Shown here: one piece after another, positions 1 to 7,367 of the stretch
Layout: every line of letters starts with the position of its first letter
How positions within the stretch are numbered: the first letter of the stretch is position 1
Assembly: GCF_039544305.1 (NCBI RefSeq)
Contig: NZ_BAABLK010000004.1
Span: 1 to 64,000 of the forward strand
Length of the DNA: 64,000 nucleotides
Source of the DNA: Paeniglutamicibacter antarcticus_C
GTDB lineage: Bacteria; Actinomycetota; Actinomycetes; Actinomycetales; Micrococcaceae
Direction: 5' to 3'
Made by a program: the position numbers and the translations under genes
The notes under the pieces: generated by a model
The model's input: the letters and a program-made list of their open reading frames with translations, nothing else
What the model was told of the DNA's origin: nothing
Databases searched by the model: none

Positions 1-169
1 GGTTCAGTGCTTTGTTGCCTTCGGCAATATAGCGTTTCTTGACTTTGTAATAGGACGGTCGGCTGATGCCCAGTTGATCGCAAAATTGCGAGATACTGAG
101 GGAGTCTGGCAGACCCGGATCGAACTCTATGATTTGACGGCGTACCGACGCCGATAATGTATTTGACAC
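1..169 (-). CDS. IS481-like transposase, N-terminal part (cut by window edge)
   Basis: Reading leftwards from a GTG at 169 there are 56 codons with no stop before the window ends. The peptide has a helix-turn-helix pattern (SISQFCDQLGISRPSYYKVKK) of the kind that opens IS481/IS3-type transposases, where it recognises the element ends. An in-frame stop lies just upstream (176-178), so GTG is the only usable start. The catalytic DDE part would lie outside the window. The repeat array at 225-320 sits immediately upstream and is probably this element's end. Family assignment comes from motif recognition only. Confidence 0.6.
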   Translation of the reverse strand, partial: MSNTLSASVRRQIIEFDPGLPDSLSISQFCDQLGISRPSYYKVKKRYIAEGNKALN

Positions 170-224
170 ACAACATTATCAAATAATCCGAGGTCAGCTC
201 CGGGTCTGCCACACCTTTGATACC

Positions 225-320
225 TGTCAGCGATGTTATGAGAGATCATGTAAACGATGTCTTGAGTGATGCTGTAAGCGATGACCTGAGAGATCACATA
301 CCTTCAGACGCTATTTAGCA
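225..320. repeat. Insertion-sequence end: three 24-bp repeats plus 22-bp tip (copy 1)
   Basis: Three head-to-tail 24-bp units occupy 225-248, 249-272 and 273-296. Each starts TGTCAG/TGTAAA/TGTAAG and carries CGATGT(or A)..TGAG. They are followed at 299-320 by a 22-bp sequence (ending GCTATTTAGCA) that recurs exactly at 1059-1080. Repeated subterminal motifs next to a terminal tip are what transposase-binding ends look like. The transposase fragment at 1-169 reads away from this array, consistent with its belonging to the same element. Confidence 0.6.
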
Positions 321-327
321 CTCGACT

Positions 328-448
328 TTGGCGGGTCGTCGGTATTGCCGCACCGTCACCGATGAGGAATTTCTGGTGTCGGATCCCGATACCGGCGAAG
401 TGGTCATGTCCTTCCCGTTGCCGATGATGGCCATGCACAAGAACGGCA
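328..448 (+). pseudogene. Possible transposase C-terminal remnant
   Basis: A short plus-strand frame encodes about 40 residues including VTDEEFLVSDPDTGEVVMSF, which reads like real protein and resembles the C-terminal strand region of some IS481-type integrases. It has no convincing start, begins right after the 22-bp tip and runs into an ambiguous base at 449. It is best treated as a scrap of a mobile element; the resemblance is from memory and weak. Confidence 0.25.
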
Positions 449-449
449 N

Positions 450-718
450 GCGGGCTTCTCCAGCCCGGCGCAGGGCTGCTGGGCTCGGGTATTTGGCCAG
501 CAGTTCTGCCATGGCCACGTGGTCAAGGTGCGGGCCGATGACCCGTTCCAGGGCCGGGTGGATCTGGGTGAGCAGACCACGGATGCGGTTGGAGGTCGCG
601 GTTCCCTGTTTGGCGAGGTCATCATCGAATCCGCAGAGCATCGAGAGCTCTGCGACCTGCTCTTCGGGGACCTCGACGGTGCGCAGGGTGTGGGGCATGG
701 TGCGAGCNCAACCCACAA
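450..718 (-). pseudogene. IS110-family transposase internal fragment
   Basis: The minus strand encodes ARTMPHTLRTVEVPEEQ, then a run with LCGFDDDLAKQGTATSNRIR, GLLTQIHPALERVIGPHLDH and YPSPAALRRAGEAR. This is the middle of IS110-type (DEDD, RuvC-like) transposases, between the catalytic domain and the C-terminal transposase_20 domain. Neither end of the protein is present. Ambiguous bases at 449 and 708 lie close to both ends of the fragment, so its junctions may be assembly artefacts. Confidence 0.6.
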
Positions 719-752
719 GCCAGCGGGCCGGTCTTGGATGGCTTGTGGTATT

Positions 753-1080
753 TGTGCACAAAGTCATGAGATCGGTTGTCAACGAAGTGATGAGTTTCAG
801 TGTCCACGATGTTGCGAGATTACACACCAAGTGGGTGGAATGGGCGTACCAGGTAGGCATATTAGCCAATCTGCCAGGAAACGATCTTCGAAACCGTCCA
901 CGATGTATCGAGACATCCTGTCCACGATGTCATGAGATCGTGTGTCCACGATGCGCCGAGACAGGACATATGAAGTCTTGAGACCTGGTGTCCTCGATGC
1001 CGTGAGGTTTGGTGTCCACGATGTGACGAGGTTCCACACCAACGAGCCGGAACATGAGTACCTTCAGACGCTATTTAGCA
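753..1080. repeat. Second array of degenerate 24-bp repeats with 22-bp tip (copy 2)
   Basis: Units of the same 24-bp family lie at 753-776, 777-800, 801-824, 895-918, 919-942, 943-966, 989-1012 and 1013-1036, with a 22-bp variant at 967-988. Most contain TGTCCACGATG followed by GAG. The array ends with the exact 22-bp tip at 1059-1080, in the same orientation as the copy at 299-320. It is interpreted as the end of a second, related insertion element whose interior has been replaced or deleted. Confidence 0.6.
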
Positions 1081-1117
1081 ATTTGGCAGCAAGCCCGACC
1101 CTCATGACACAGCTGGG

Positions 1118-2098
1118 CTAGCCACGCACCCCATATGTAAAATGCCAACGTGGATCGAAAGAATGCTTTATATCTAGCGAGGGTGTTTCCCCAAGGACCA
1201 TCTCCACAAAGGGAAGTATCGTGCCTGGAAGCGCGTGACCCGTATCCTCGAGGGTTCCCCAGTCCGTCGCAATCAAACTGTCCCCATGTGTTGTAATCCC
1301 ACCGGCGGCACCAAGCCCAAACCAATCAGCCAGAAGAGGGAAATGAGGTAGCTTTCCAAAGGTAGATTGATCACGCATATTTCCGAAGTACGTGAAGCTC
1401 GACGACAATAGACGATATTTTAGAGCTTCGCGGAGGTCCAAGCGTGCTGCATAGCGTTCCATCATTTCTTCCCGACTGGAACAATCGGGAAACGCTTCTG
1501 CCAGCAGGTTCTTAATTGTCCAAGGTTCGTAACGATCAACGACGGTTTGCCCGCTGACAGAAATTGCCCGCGAATTGGGAACTTGAGAACCAACAAGAAT
1601 TGCCGAATACCCCCCAGCCGAATGGCCTACTAGTACCGTCTGTTGAACTTCTAATGCTTCACCTGCACGACGAACGACTTTGCTTATTAGACGCGATAAA
1701 GGCGTAGACTTATTTCCAGCCAACCAGCCAATATTGATCTTTTCACCCTGCAATAACGTCGAATCGGAAACAAACAGCAAAGACTCTCCGCGGGTCTTAA
1801 AGGAACTAACAAACTGGAATTTGGGAAAGTCTGCTTTGGCTCGGTTCTCGGCACCATGAAAACCCACTAGAAGCCTACGATTGCTCTCCCGCGGTATTAG
1901 CAGAACGTCCACGGGTAATGTGTACCTTGGGTCTACGACGATGTAACGCGCTGGAGCCGATAAATCAAAAACGATTTCGTCTATACTCCCGAATCGGCGT
2001 ATAGGCACGCCCATTAGTTTGTCGAAATCCGAATTCTGTCCCCGATATTCGACGAGCGCGTCCCCGAAATGTGATGAAGCCATTATAAAATTATACAT
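1118..2098 (-). CDS. Alpha/beta-hydrolase-like protein of glycopolymer cluster
   Basis: A 326-residue protein with a GHSAGG nucleophile elbow (Ser about 160) and an upstream FHG (about 80-82), as in serine alpha/beta hydrolases. Its substrate is unknown; the neighbouring glycosyltransferases suggest a role in acylating, deacylating or trimming a surface polymer. No signal peptide is seen. ATG at 2098 is used; a TTG six bases upstream and an ATG at 2083 are alternatives, and no clear ribosome binding site decides. Base composition is markedly AT-rich compared with metG onward. It is homologous across its core to the N-terminal domain of the 5633-7330 gene. The gene ends about 40 bp from the insertion-sequence tip at 1080. 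Confidence 0.65.
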   Translation of the reverse strand: MYNFIMASSHFGDALVEYRGQNSDFDKLMGVPIRRFGSIDEIVFDLSAPARYIVVDPRYTLPVDVLLIPRESNRRLLVGFHGAENRAKADFPKFQFVSSFKTRGESLLFVSDSTLLQGEKINIGWLAGNKSTPLSRLISKVVRRAGEALEVQQTVLVGHSAGGYSAILVGSQVPNSRAISVSGQTVVDRYEPWTIKNLLAEAFPDCSSREEMMERYAARLDLREALKYRLLSSSFTYFGNMRDQSTFGKLPHFPLLADWFGLGAAGGITTHGDSLIATDWGTLEDTGHALPGTILPFVEMVLGETPSLDIKHSFDPRWHFTYGVRG

Positions 2099-2182
2099 TG
2101 CCAAGTTTTCAACTTACTAAACCGTAGAACTAATCCTGATGCCTCCAGCCTTGCGCGTTTCTAGAACCTCTGGTCAGTCTGA

Positions 2183-2602
2183 TTAAATGATCACGATCTT
2201 CCCACCCAAATTCTTTGCAACTTGCTTCGCTTCATTCGTCTCGATGATCCAATCCTCGCCAACAACCCAACTTCGCTTACCCAGATCGTATTCTTCCGTC
2301 CAATTCCGACTGGCTGCAACCTGCTTCTCAAGGTCCGTTGCGTCGACAAAGTAACCAATCCGGACACCCTCTTCGCAGGATCCTGATGCCGACGCAAGTT
2401 GTAACTGATCACCAATAGACCACTCATCACAATGAAATCCAGCCTTAACATACCTATTTTTGATTTCGTCGAGTTTTCCCAATTCAAGTGATTCGGACGC
2501 CGTCGAAGGCGACATCTCCGAACTTGCGACGACACCCGTCTTCGCGCAACCCGCAGTCAAGCACATCGCCGACAAGGCCAGGATACTAAAAAGTTGTTTC
2601 AT
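2183..2602 (-). CDS. Small lipoprotein of unknown function
   Basis: A 139-residue protein starting MKQLFSILALSAMCLTAGC, a lipoprotein signal with lipobox LTAGC, so it should be lipid-anchored outside the membrane. The mature part is hydrophilic, with no recognised domain and two further cysteines (FHCDEW and GSCEEG) that could pair. ATG 2602 is chosen because the signal peptide begins there and a GAAGGGA lies upstream; a longer frame to 2644 would bury the signal. It lies between glycosyltransferase and hydrolase genes of the same AT-rich strand, 119 bp after the former. Confidence 0.6.
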   Translation of the reverse strand: MKQLFSILALSAMCLTAGCAKTGVVASSEMSPSTASESLELGKLDEIKNRYVKAGFHCDEWSIGDQLQLASASGSCEEGVRIGYFVDATDLEKQVAASRNWTEEYDLGKRSWVVGEDWIIETNEAKQVAKNLGGKIVII

Positions 2603-2721
2603 TATATATTTAATCCCTTCAGTAAGATCACAAGCAAATTCCACAATTATACAATCACACGGCTTAACCGTGCCGACTCCTTGTAGATCACAGACTGCTG
2701 GCTCAACGAGAAAAAACTTGC

Positions 2722-3711
2722 TTATACTCTATTTAGAACCCGCGAATCGTGAAGCCTGGTAATCTCTTGACGCAGAGCGGAGAGATCTCCGACATCGACC
2801 AGAGAGTACGCGCAGCCGGCCAGTGGCTCTCGCTCCGCAAGTGCACCAACGTCGTAAGCAACCGTGTCTAGGCCACAGGCAAGTGCTTCGGCAACACCAT
2901 ACCCAAAAGATTCCCCAAGGCTTGTACTGACGAAGACACCATGCTTTCCGGAAACATAGGAATAAAGCGCGGCTATTTCTTCTTGAGAAAGGTTCATCAT
3001 GATATGGACACGTTCGTCCAACCGATAAGAGACCACATCCGCCATGAATGAAGAGGCCCGTTCAGGTTCGGTTTCCATGCTGACGACCAAAAGACCTATG
3101 TAGGACTCTGGCAGCAAGGACAATGCCCGAAGGAAATCACGCGCATTTTTACCTTTGTCGAAACGGCCTATCCAAATTAAAGGAATAGATTCTTTACGAA
3201 AATCCCAAATCATATTTGATTGTTTCTGGAAAAATATTGAATTGTCAACAATATTAGGCAAAACTTTAACATCGACAGTGCATTCGCTTGGAAGCATTGA
3301 AACTATAATATTCTGTAAATATAAGCTTGGTACGATTATGTGTTTTAATTTATCTAGATTTAATATATCAACTTCTGTTTTCAATATTGTTTCAGTTGAA
3401 GAATGAAATTCATACACAACATTATCCGGTGCAATATCTAATAAAATATTTGCAATTACTGGTAGTGAGGTTATTCGAACCTCGTCGTACGTCGCGGTCG
3501 AGTAAGCATATTTTACGAACGCTTCGAGCCGACCCTTATCCGCAATATCAACCCTAGCGTTTTCATAAGACTCGAAGACACCTCTGGCACCGAAATCATT
3601 TTTGAAGACCATGTGATGCCGGTCGGATGGGCTGTCGGCTATGCGGTTCTTATAGACAGTGGTCATACCACCCATGCTGCAGTTTGAATATATGGATAGG
3701 ATGTTACGCAT
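2722..3711 (-). CDS. Glycosyltransferase, GT4-like (GT-B fold)
   Basis: A 329-residue protein with the C-terminal nucleotide-sugar site of GT4-type retaining transferases: LIWIGRFDKGKN starts the domain and FVSTSLGESFGYGVAEALACG carries the conserved E-x7-E pattern. No membrane segment is visible, so it should work in the cytoplasm on a lipid-linked acceptor. ATG 3711 overlaps the stop of the upstream glycosyltransferase by 8 bp, implying translational coupling; a longer start at 3738 would overlap more with no benefit. Sugar donor and acceptor cannot be told from the sequence. Confidence 0.75.
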   Translation of the reverse strand: MRNILSIYSNCSMGGMTTVYKNRIADSPSDRHHMVFKNDFGARGVFESYENARVDIADKGRLEAFVKYAYSTATYDEVRITSLPVIANILLDIAPDNVVYEFHSSTETILKTEVDILNLDKLKHIIVPSLYLQNIIVSMLPSECTVDVKVLPNIVDNSIFFQKQSNMIWDFRKESIPLIWIGRFDKGKNARDFLRALSLLPESYIGLLVVSMETEPERASSFMADVVSYRLDERVHIMMNLSQEEIAALYSYVSGKHGVFVSTSLGESFGYGVAEALACGLDTVAYDVGALAEREPLAGCAYSLVDVGDLSALRQEITRLHDSRVLNRV

Positions 3712-5593
3712 TCCGTGCACTGTCCTTAAAGAGTTCAAGCATAGTTTTGGCTCTAGATTGCCAATTAGATTTTACAAGGTATTTTTCAATTATATCAATC
3801 GTAACTGAATCGAAATTCATACTCATTGCCGAGTCTAATTTTTGAATAAACTGATCAGCCGATTTATAAACGAAAGTTGCAGGCGCAGAATCAACACTGC
3901 CCATCTGGGCAGACACCACTCTGAGCCCGACTGCCAAGTATTCATATAATTTGTTCGGATCAACAGCAAAAGTTAATGTGGATGGCTTAAAGGGAATCAG
4001 TCCAACCTTCCAACGCTTCGCTATTTCAAGAAATTCATCATGACCCTGAGGTCCCAAAAAGACAACATTATCCGGCAAAGACATATTCTCAGGCATACCA
4101 TGGCCAATGATTTCAAATACATATTCAGGCCGAAGTTTCGCCGAGTCCAGAACCAACTTCCAGTCAAACCAAGAAGGTGTCAGATGGCCGAGATACCCGA
4201 CAATCCGTGATTCATGGCGTAATTCTTCGGCAAATACCCCTCTAGCCCGGATACCATTCTCAATAAGTTTGTCAGCTACTGCATTCGGAACTGTTATCGC
4301 ATCATTTCGATTCGAAATAATATTCATTTTATCGGATAGACGTGGGCTAACGGTAATAATTTGATGAGCTATCTGCGCCATTCGACGCTCAAGCATAGGA
4401 TCAAACCACTTCGAGTAACCAACACGGTTAAATTCCTCCATATCGTCTCGAACCTCATAAACGACATGCCATCCCTTCGCCTTCAAGTAGTCGGAAGTAA
4501 AGATGGCGGTGTTGTCAGGGAACGAACTGCATATAAAAATATTCCGACTCCCGGAGCGAGTACCTACGATCCTCTGTAGGATAGGCCAATGCTCTCTAGA
4601 AACCATTAGTGTGTTGGAATCCATTAGCATCGCTCCCCCATCCACACGGCTGAAAGGCAGGAAGATTATTTTCGCTCCAAGATCGACAAATTCTTTAGCA
4701 AGCCGGTTTGGTCTCAATAAGAGACTGGGATGCCCAAGTACAGGCGCCGTAGTGTGTTGTATTATCAAAGACTGCCCTAAATCAATTGCCTCGACGAAGG
4801 CTTGAATAAGGACTATGGGCGAACTCGTCTGATTAACCTCAGAAAAATTCACTGAAATCCCAGGTACAAATCCGATTCGAATTGACTTCGACCCTTTCCA
4901 GGGCAATATGCTCACTTCTGCGGTCTCAGCCAGTGGCGGGACATCAAAGTTGTATTCAGTTGGCTCTATGTTGCTGTTTACGCCCATCATGGCATAGTGA
5001 TAAGCCCCGTGTTTGGGATTAATAGCGGTCCCAGCGTTCGGAGGAACCAGAGTCCGTTTTGCGTCGAAGAATTGGCACGAGATGAGTGCACTCGCATCCT
5101 CTCCTTTATCAACAGCGAATAGTCCAGCAGAGACTGCAACTTTTCTTGCTCCCGTTACGTCCCGGCTGAATACAATTGGTTGCGTCAAACCAGACCAGAA
5201 CGCGCCCATTTCTACATCCGTTACTCGAATCTCGCCGATACCCTTAACACGAAAAGCCACGGTTGCCCGTACTGTATCTTTGCTCGTTGTCGCTTCAACC
5301 CCGCCATCATTCCCCCAATGATTGGTGCGGGTACCATCAGCTTTATAGAGCATAATTACCCATTGCCCTAGGACATTGCCAATAGAACGCACCGTCGCAT
5401 TCACATAGAGTCCCGCACCTGGTTGGAAATCAGTGAAGGAATAATCGGGTAGTACTGAGAAATCGCCATTTCGTCTACCACCAACTACATAGCCATGATT
5501 ACCTGGCCCTACTTCGATATGAAAACTTGCGGGACTTTCTGTTGAGAATTCAATCAGATTTTTTCCGTAATATTTCCAAAGATTTTTCAACAT
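3704..5593 (-). CDS. Two-domain glycosyltransferase with N-terminal beta-sandwich
   Basis: A 629-residue protein. Residues 1 to about 230 are rich in alternating hydrophobic strands and glycines and look like one or two beta-sandwich modules, possibly carbohydrate-binding. From about 250 to the end it is a GT-B glycosyltransferase: ITVSPRLSDKM, VPNAV, IVGYLGHLTPSWFDWKL and NKLYEYLAVGLRVV match the GT4-type donor-binding domain. It is much longer than a usual GT4 (about 350-400). It lies 39 bp after the hydrolase/ATP-grasp gene and overlaps the next transferase. No signal peptide is seen, so the sandwich probably binds an intracellular acceptor chain. Confidence 0.7.
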   Translation of the reverse strand: MLKNLWKYYGKNLIEFSTESPASFHIEVGPGNHGYVVGGRRNGDFSVLPDYSFTDFQPGAGLYVNATVRSIGNVLGQWVIMLYKADGTRTNHWGNDGGVEATTSKDTVRATVAFRVKGIGEIRVTDVEMGAFWSGLTQPIVFSRDVTGARKVAVSAGLFAVDKGEDASALISCQFFDAKRTLVPPNAGTAINPKHGAYHYAMMGVNSNIEPTEYNFDVPPLAETAEVSILPWKGSKSIRIGFVPGISVNFSEVNQTSSPIVLIQAFVEAIDLGQSLIIQHTTAPVLGHPSLLLRPNRLAKEFVDLGAKIIFLPFSRVDGGAMLMDSNTLMVSREHWPILQRIVGTRSGSRNIFICSSFPDNTAIFTSDYLKAKGWHVVYEVRDDMEEFNRVGYSKWFDPMLERRMAQIAHQIITVSPRLSDKMNIISNRNDAITVPNAVADKLIENGIRARGVFAEELRHESRIVGYLGHLTPSWFDWKLVLDSAKLRPEYVFEIIGHGMPENMSLPDNVVFLGPQGHDEFLEIAKRWKVGLIPFKPSTLTFAVDPNKLYEYLAVGLRVVSAQMGSVDSAPATFVYKSADQFIQKLDSAMSMNFDSVTIDIIEKYLVKSNWQSRAKTMLELFKDSARNA

Positions 5594-5632
5594 AAAGTTA
5601 TTGGCCTTTTCTGGTCATTTTGGATATATATA

Positions 5633-7330
5633 TTATAATTTTTTTTCAGCTTCATTCCATAGCCAACCCAGTCGCTCATCCAGTCCAGAAGAAAATGAGA
5701 AATGTTGCCTGAAGTATGGCCCACCAGGAGTGAGCGTAACTTCACCCAAGAGCGGGCCATGCGGTGTCGCGAATAGGTCAATGCGCGCGAATCCTGTTGC
5801 GAGTTTTGATGAGACGTCGATTGCAAGCGCGCGAAGTTCCTCCCACATGGTTGGTCTGTTGGAAGCAGCCATAGTTACATACTTCTCATTGTGGCCGATC
5901 AGATTATGGGGGACGTGTTCGAAGTTTTCATCGAACCACGTGTTGCGAGAACGATCGGCGTTTCGGTCAATGCATTGTATTAAAGCGATTTGTCCCTTGA
6001 AAGCGTAGAATTTAAAATCTCGAGGTATCGCGTATTTACCAATATCGTAAATTCTTTGCTCAATTATATACTCCGAACTTTTCCATTTATCAGAAATTGT
6101 CTTTTGATATGATAAAATTTCTTGTATAGAATAGGTTTTTTTTGTCATATTATCAAAGTAGGTATTTGTGGATTTCTTTTCGAGTACCATTACACCAATT
6201 GAGGATGAAAGAGAACGAGGTTTTATCACCACATTGTCATATTGAGCAAGTTGTGAAAGTTCGTCAATAGAATTAGCCGTCGCGTAAATTTTCGGTTTCG
6301 GATAGTCGTATTTTGAGCAAAAATCATCAAAACTGAATTTATCTTCCAGAGACCATGGAACATTAGGCTCCTGGTCCCAGATCCTGCGGCTCATTCTCTC
6401 ATGCCACCCCATCTGACGTCGGGCAGTTTCTCGAACAACCTTAATCCGTTTAGAATTACTTGACCAGTCAATAGCATACTTTAGACTAGATATAAATATT
6501 TCTTCTGACTCTTCTTCTTTGAACGATTCGATCGAAGAGGAATCAGAATAGCTAATAAATCTAATATCCTGTTTACGATCAGAACAAGCTAAAAGTTTTT
6601 CGAATAAAGAATATCTAAGATTTTGATTTATCTTCTCTTTATTGTTGACTAATAATATCTTATTTACTAAATTATGCGAATAGCGATCAATGATTGAAAA
6701 TCTATCATCACCAATAATTTTTTGTGTTTGTTCATTAAGCAATGGTGAATTATTTTTGGTTTCAGTAACTTGTGGCCAAAATAATTTCGTGTACGTACTC
6801 TTTTGAGTTTCGTATAAAGAGGACGGTATTGAGATTTTTGCGTCAAGCGCTACGACTAAGCTATGAGGAATTAGGGCAGATGTCTGCAAGGCCGCGAATC
6901 CACCACTAGCAGTTCCTACTAGAATGACTCTCGAAGCTCCAATAGCCTCGGCAGCTTTCACAACCCACTGGGCAATTATGTATGGCAAATTAAATCCGCG
7001 CCAGCCGGTATACCAAGCGACCTCAAGAGTTTCGTCAGCCCAAAGTCCTGGATCAGCAAAATACATCGAACTCACGTCTAAAGCACTCAAAGAACTAAGT
7101 CGCCCAAATCTGGGCAAGGTAGTACTAAGCCTGTTCACCTTATCGTGGAAGCTGACTACCAGCGTTTCAGAGCCCTTATTAATTAGAAGTGCATCCAGAT
7201 GGCAACCTTCAGTCGTGTATCTGTATCGAGATGGGCCTTGCGCGGAAGCAGGAACAAAGCTGGTTGGGCTAGGCACCGTCGTAAACGGAGTTTTCATTCC
7301 GTCATTTAGTGAAAGATTGAAGTCAATCAT
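5633..7330 (-). CDS. Fusion: alpha/beta-hydrolase-like domain + TupA-like ATP-grasp
   Basis: A 565-residue protein. Residues about 35-300 align with the hydrolase encoded at 1118-2098 (shared pattern FH-x2-V/E-NR, LPRF, VILVG-x-x-SGG), but the elbow reads GTASGG: the serine position of GHSAGG is alanine 141, so this domain is probably not a working serine hydrolase. Residues about 330-555 form an ATP-grasp ligase domain of the TupA type (VVIKPRSLSSSIGVMVL; GFARIDLFATPHGPLLGEVT and TPGG near the end). TupA is linked to teichuronopeptide synthesis, so ligation of an amino acid to a surface polymer is a reasonable inference. First gene of the AT-rich cluster; ATG at 7330 with AAAGGA 13 bp upstream. 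Confidence 0.7.
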   Translation of the reverse strand: MIDFNLSLNDGMKTPFTTVPSPTSFVPASAQGPSRYRYTTEGCHLDALLINKGSETLVVSFHDKVNRLSTTLPRFGRLSSLSALDVSSMYFADPGLWADETLEVAWYTGWRGFNLPYIIAQWVVKAAEAIGASRVILVGTASGGFAALQTSALIPHSLVVALDAKISIPSSLYETQKSTYTKLFWPQVTETKNNSPLLNEQTQKIIGDDRFSIIDRYSHNLVNKILLVNNKEKINQNLRYSLFEKLLACSDRKQDIRFISYSDSSSIESFKEEESEEIFISSLKYAIDWSSNSKRIKVVRETARRQMGWHERMSRRIWDQEPNVPWSLEDKFSFDDFCSKYDYPKPKIYATANSIDELSQLAQYDNVVIKPRSLSSSIGVMVLEKKSTNTYFDNMTKKTYSIQEILSYQKTISDKWKSSEYIIEQRIYDIGKYAIPRDFKFYAFKGQIALIQCIDRNADRSRNTWFDENFEHVPHNLIGHNEKYVTMAASNRPTMWEELRALAIDVSSKLATGFARIDLFATPHGPLLGEVTLTPGGPYFRQHFSFSSGLDERLGWLWNEAEKKL

Positions 7331-7367
7331 TTCGATCGAAAGTTCCTTTCTCTGCCATGATCGCTAC

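Noticed and set aside
225..1036. 24-bp repeats as a CRISPR array
   Set aside because: Units are head to tail without unique spacers, diverge from each other, have no cas genes nearby and adjoin transposase pieces.
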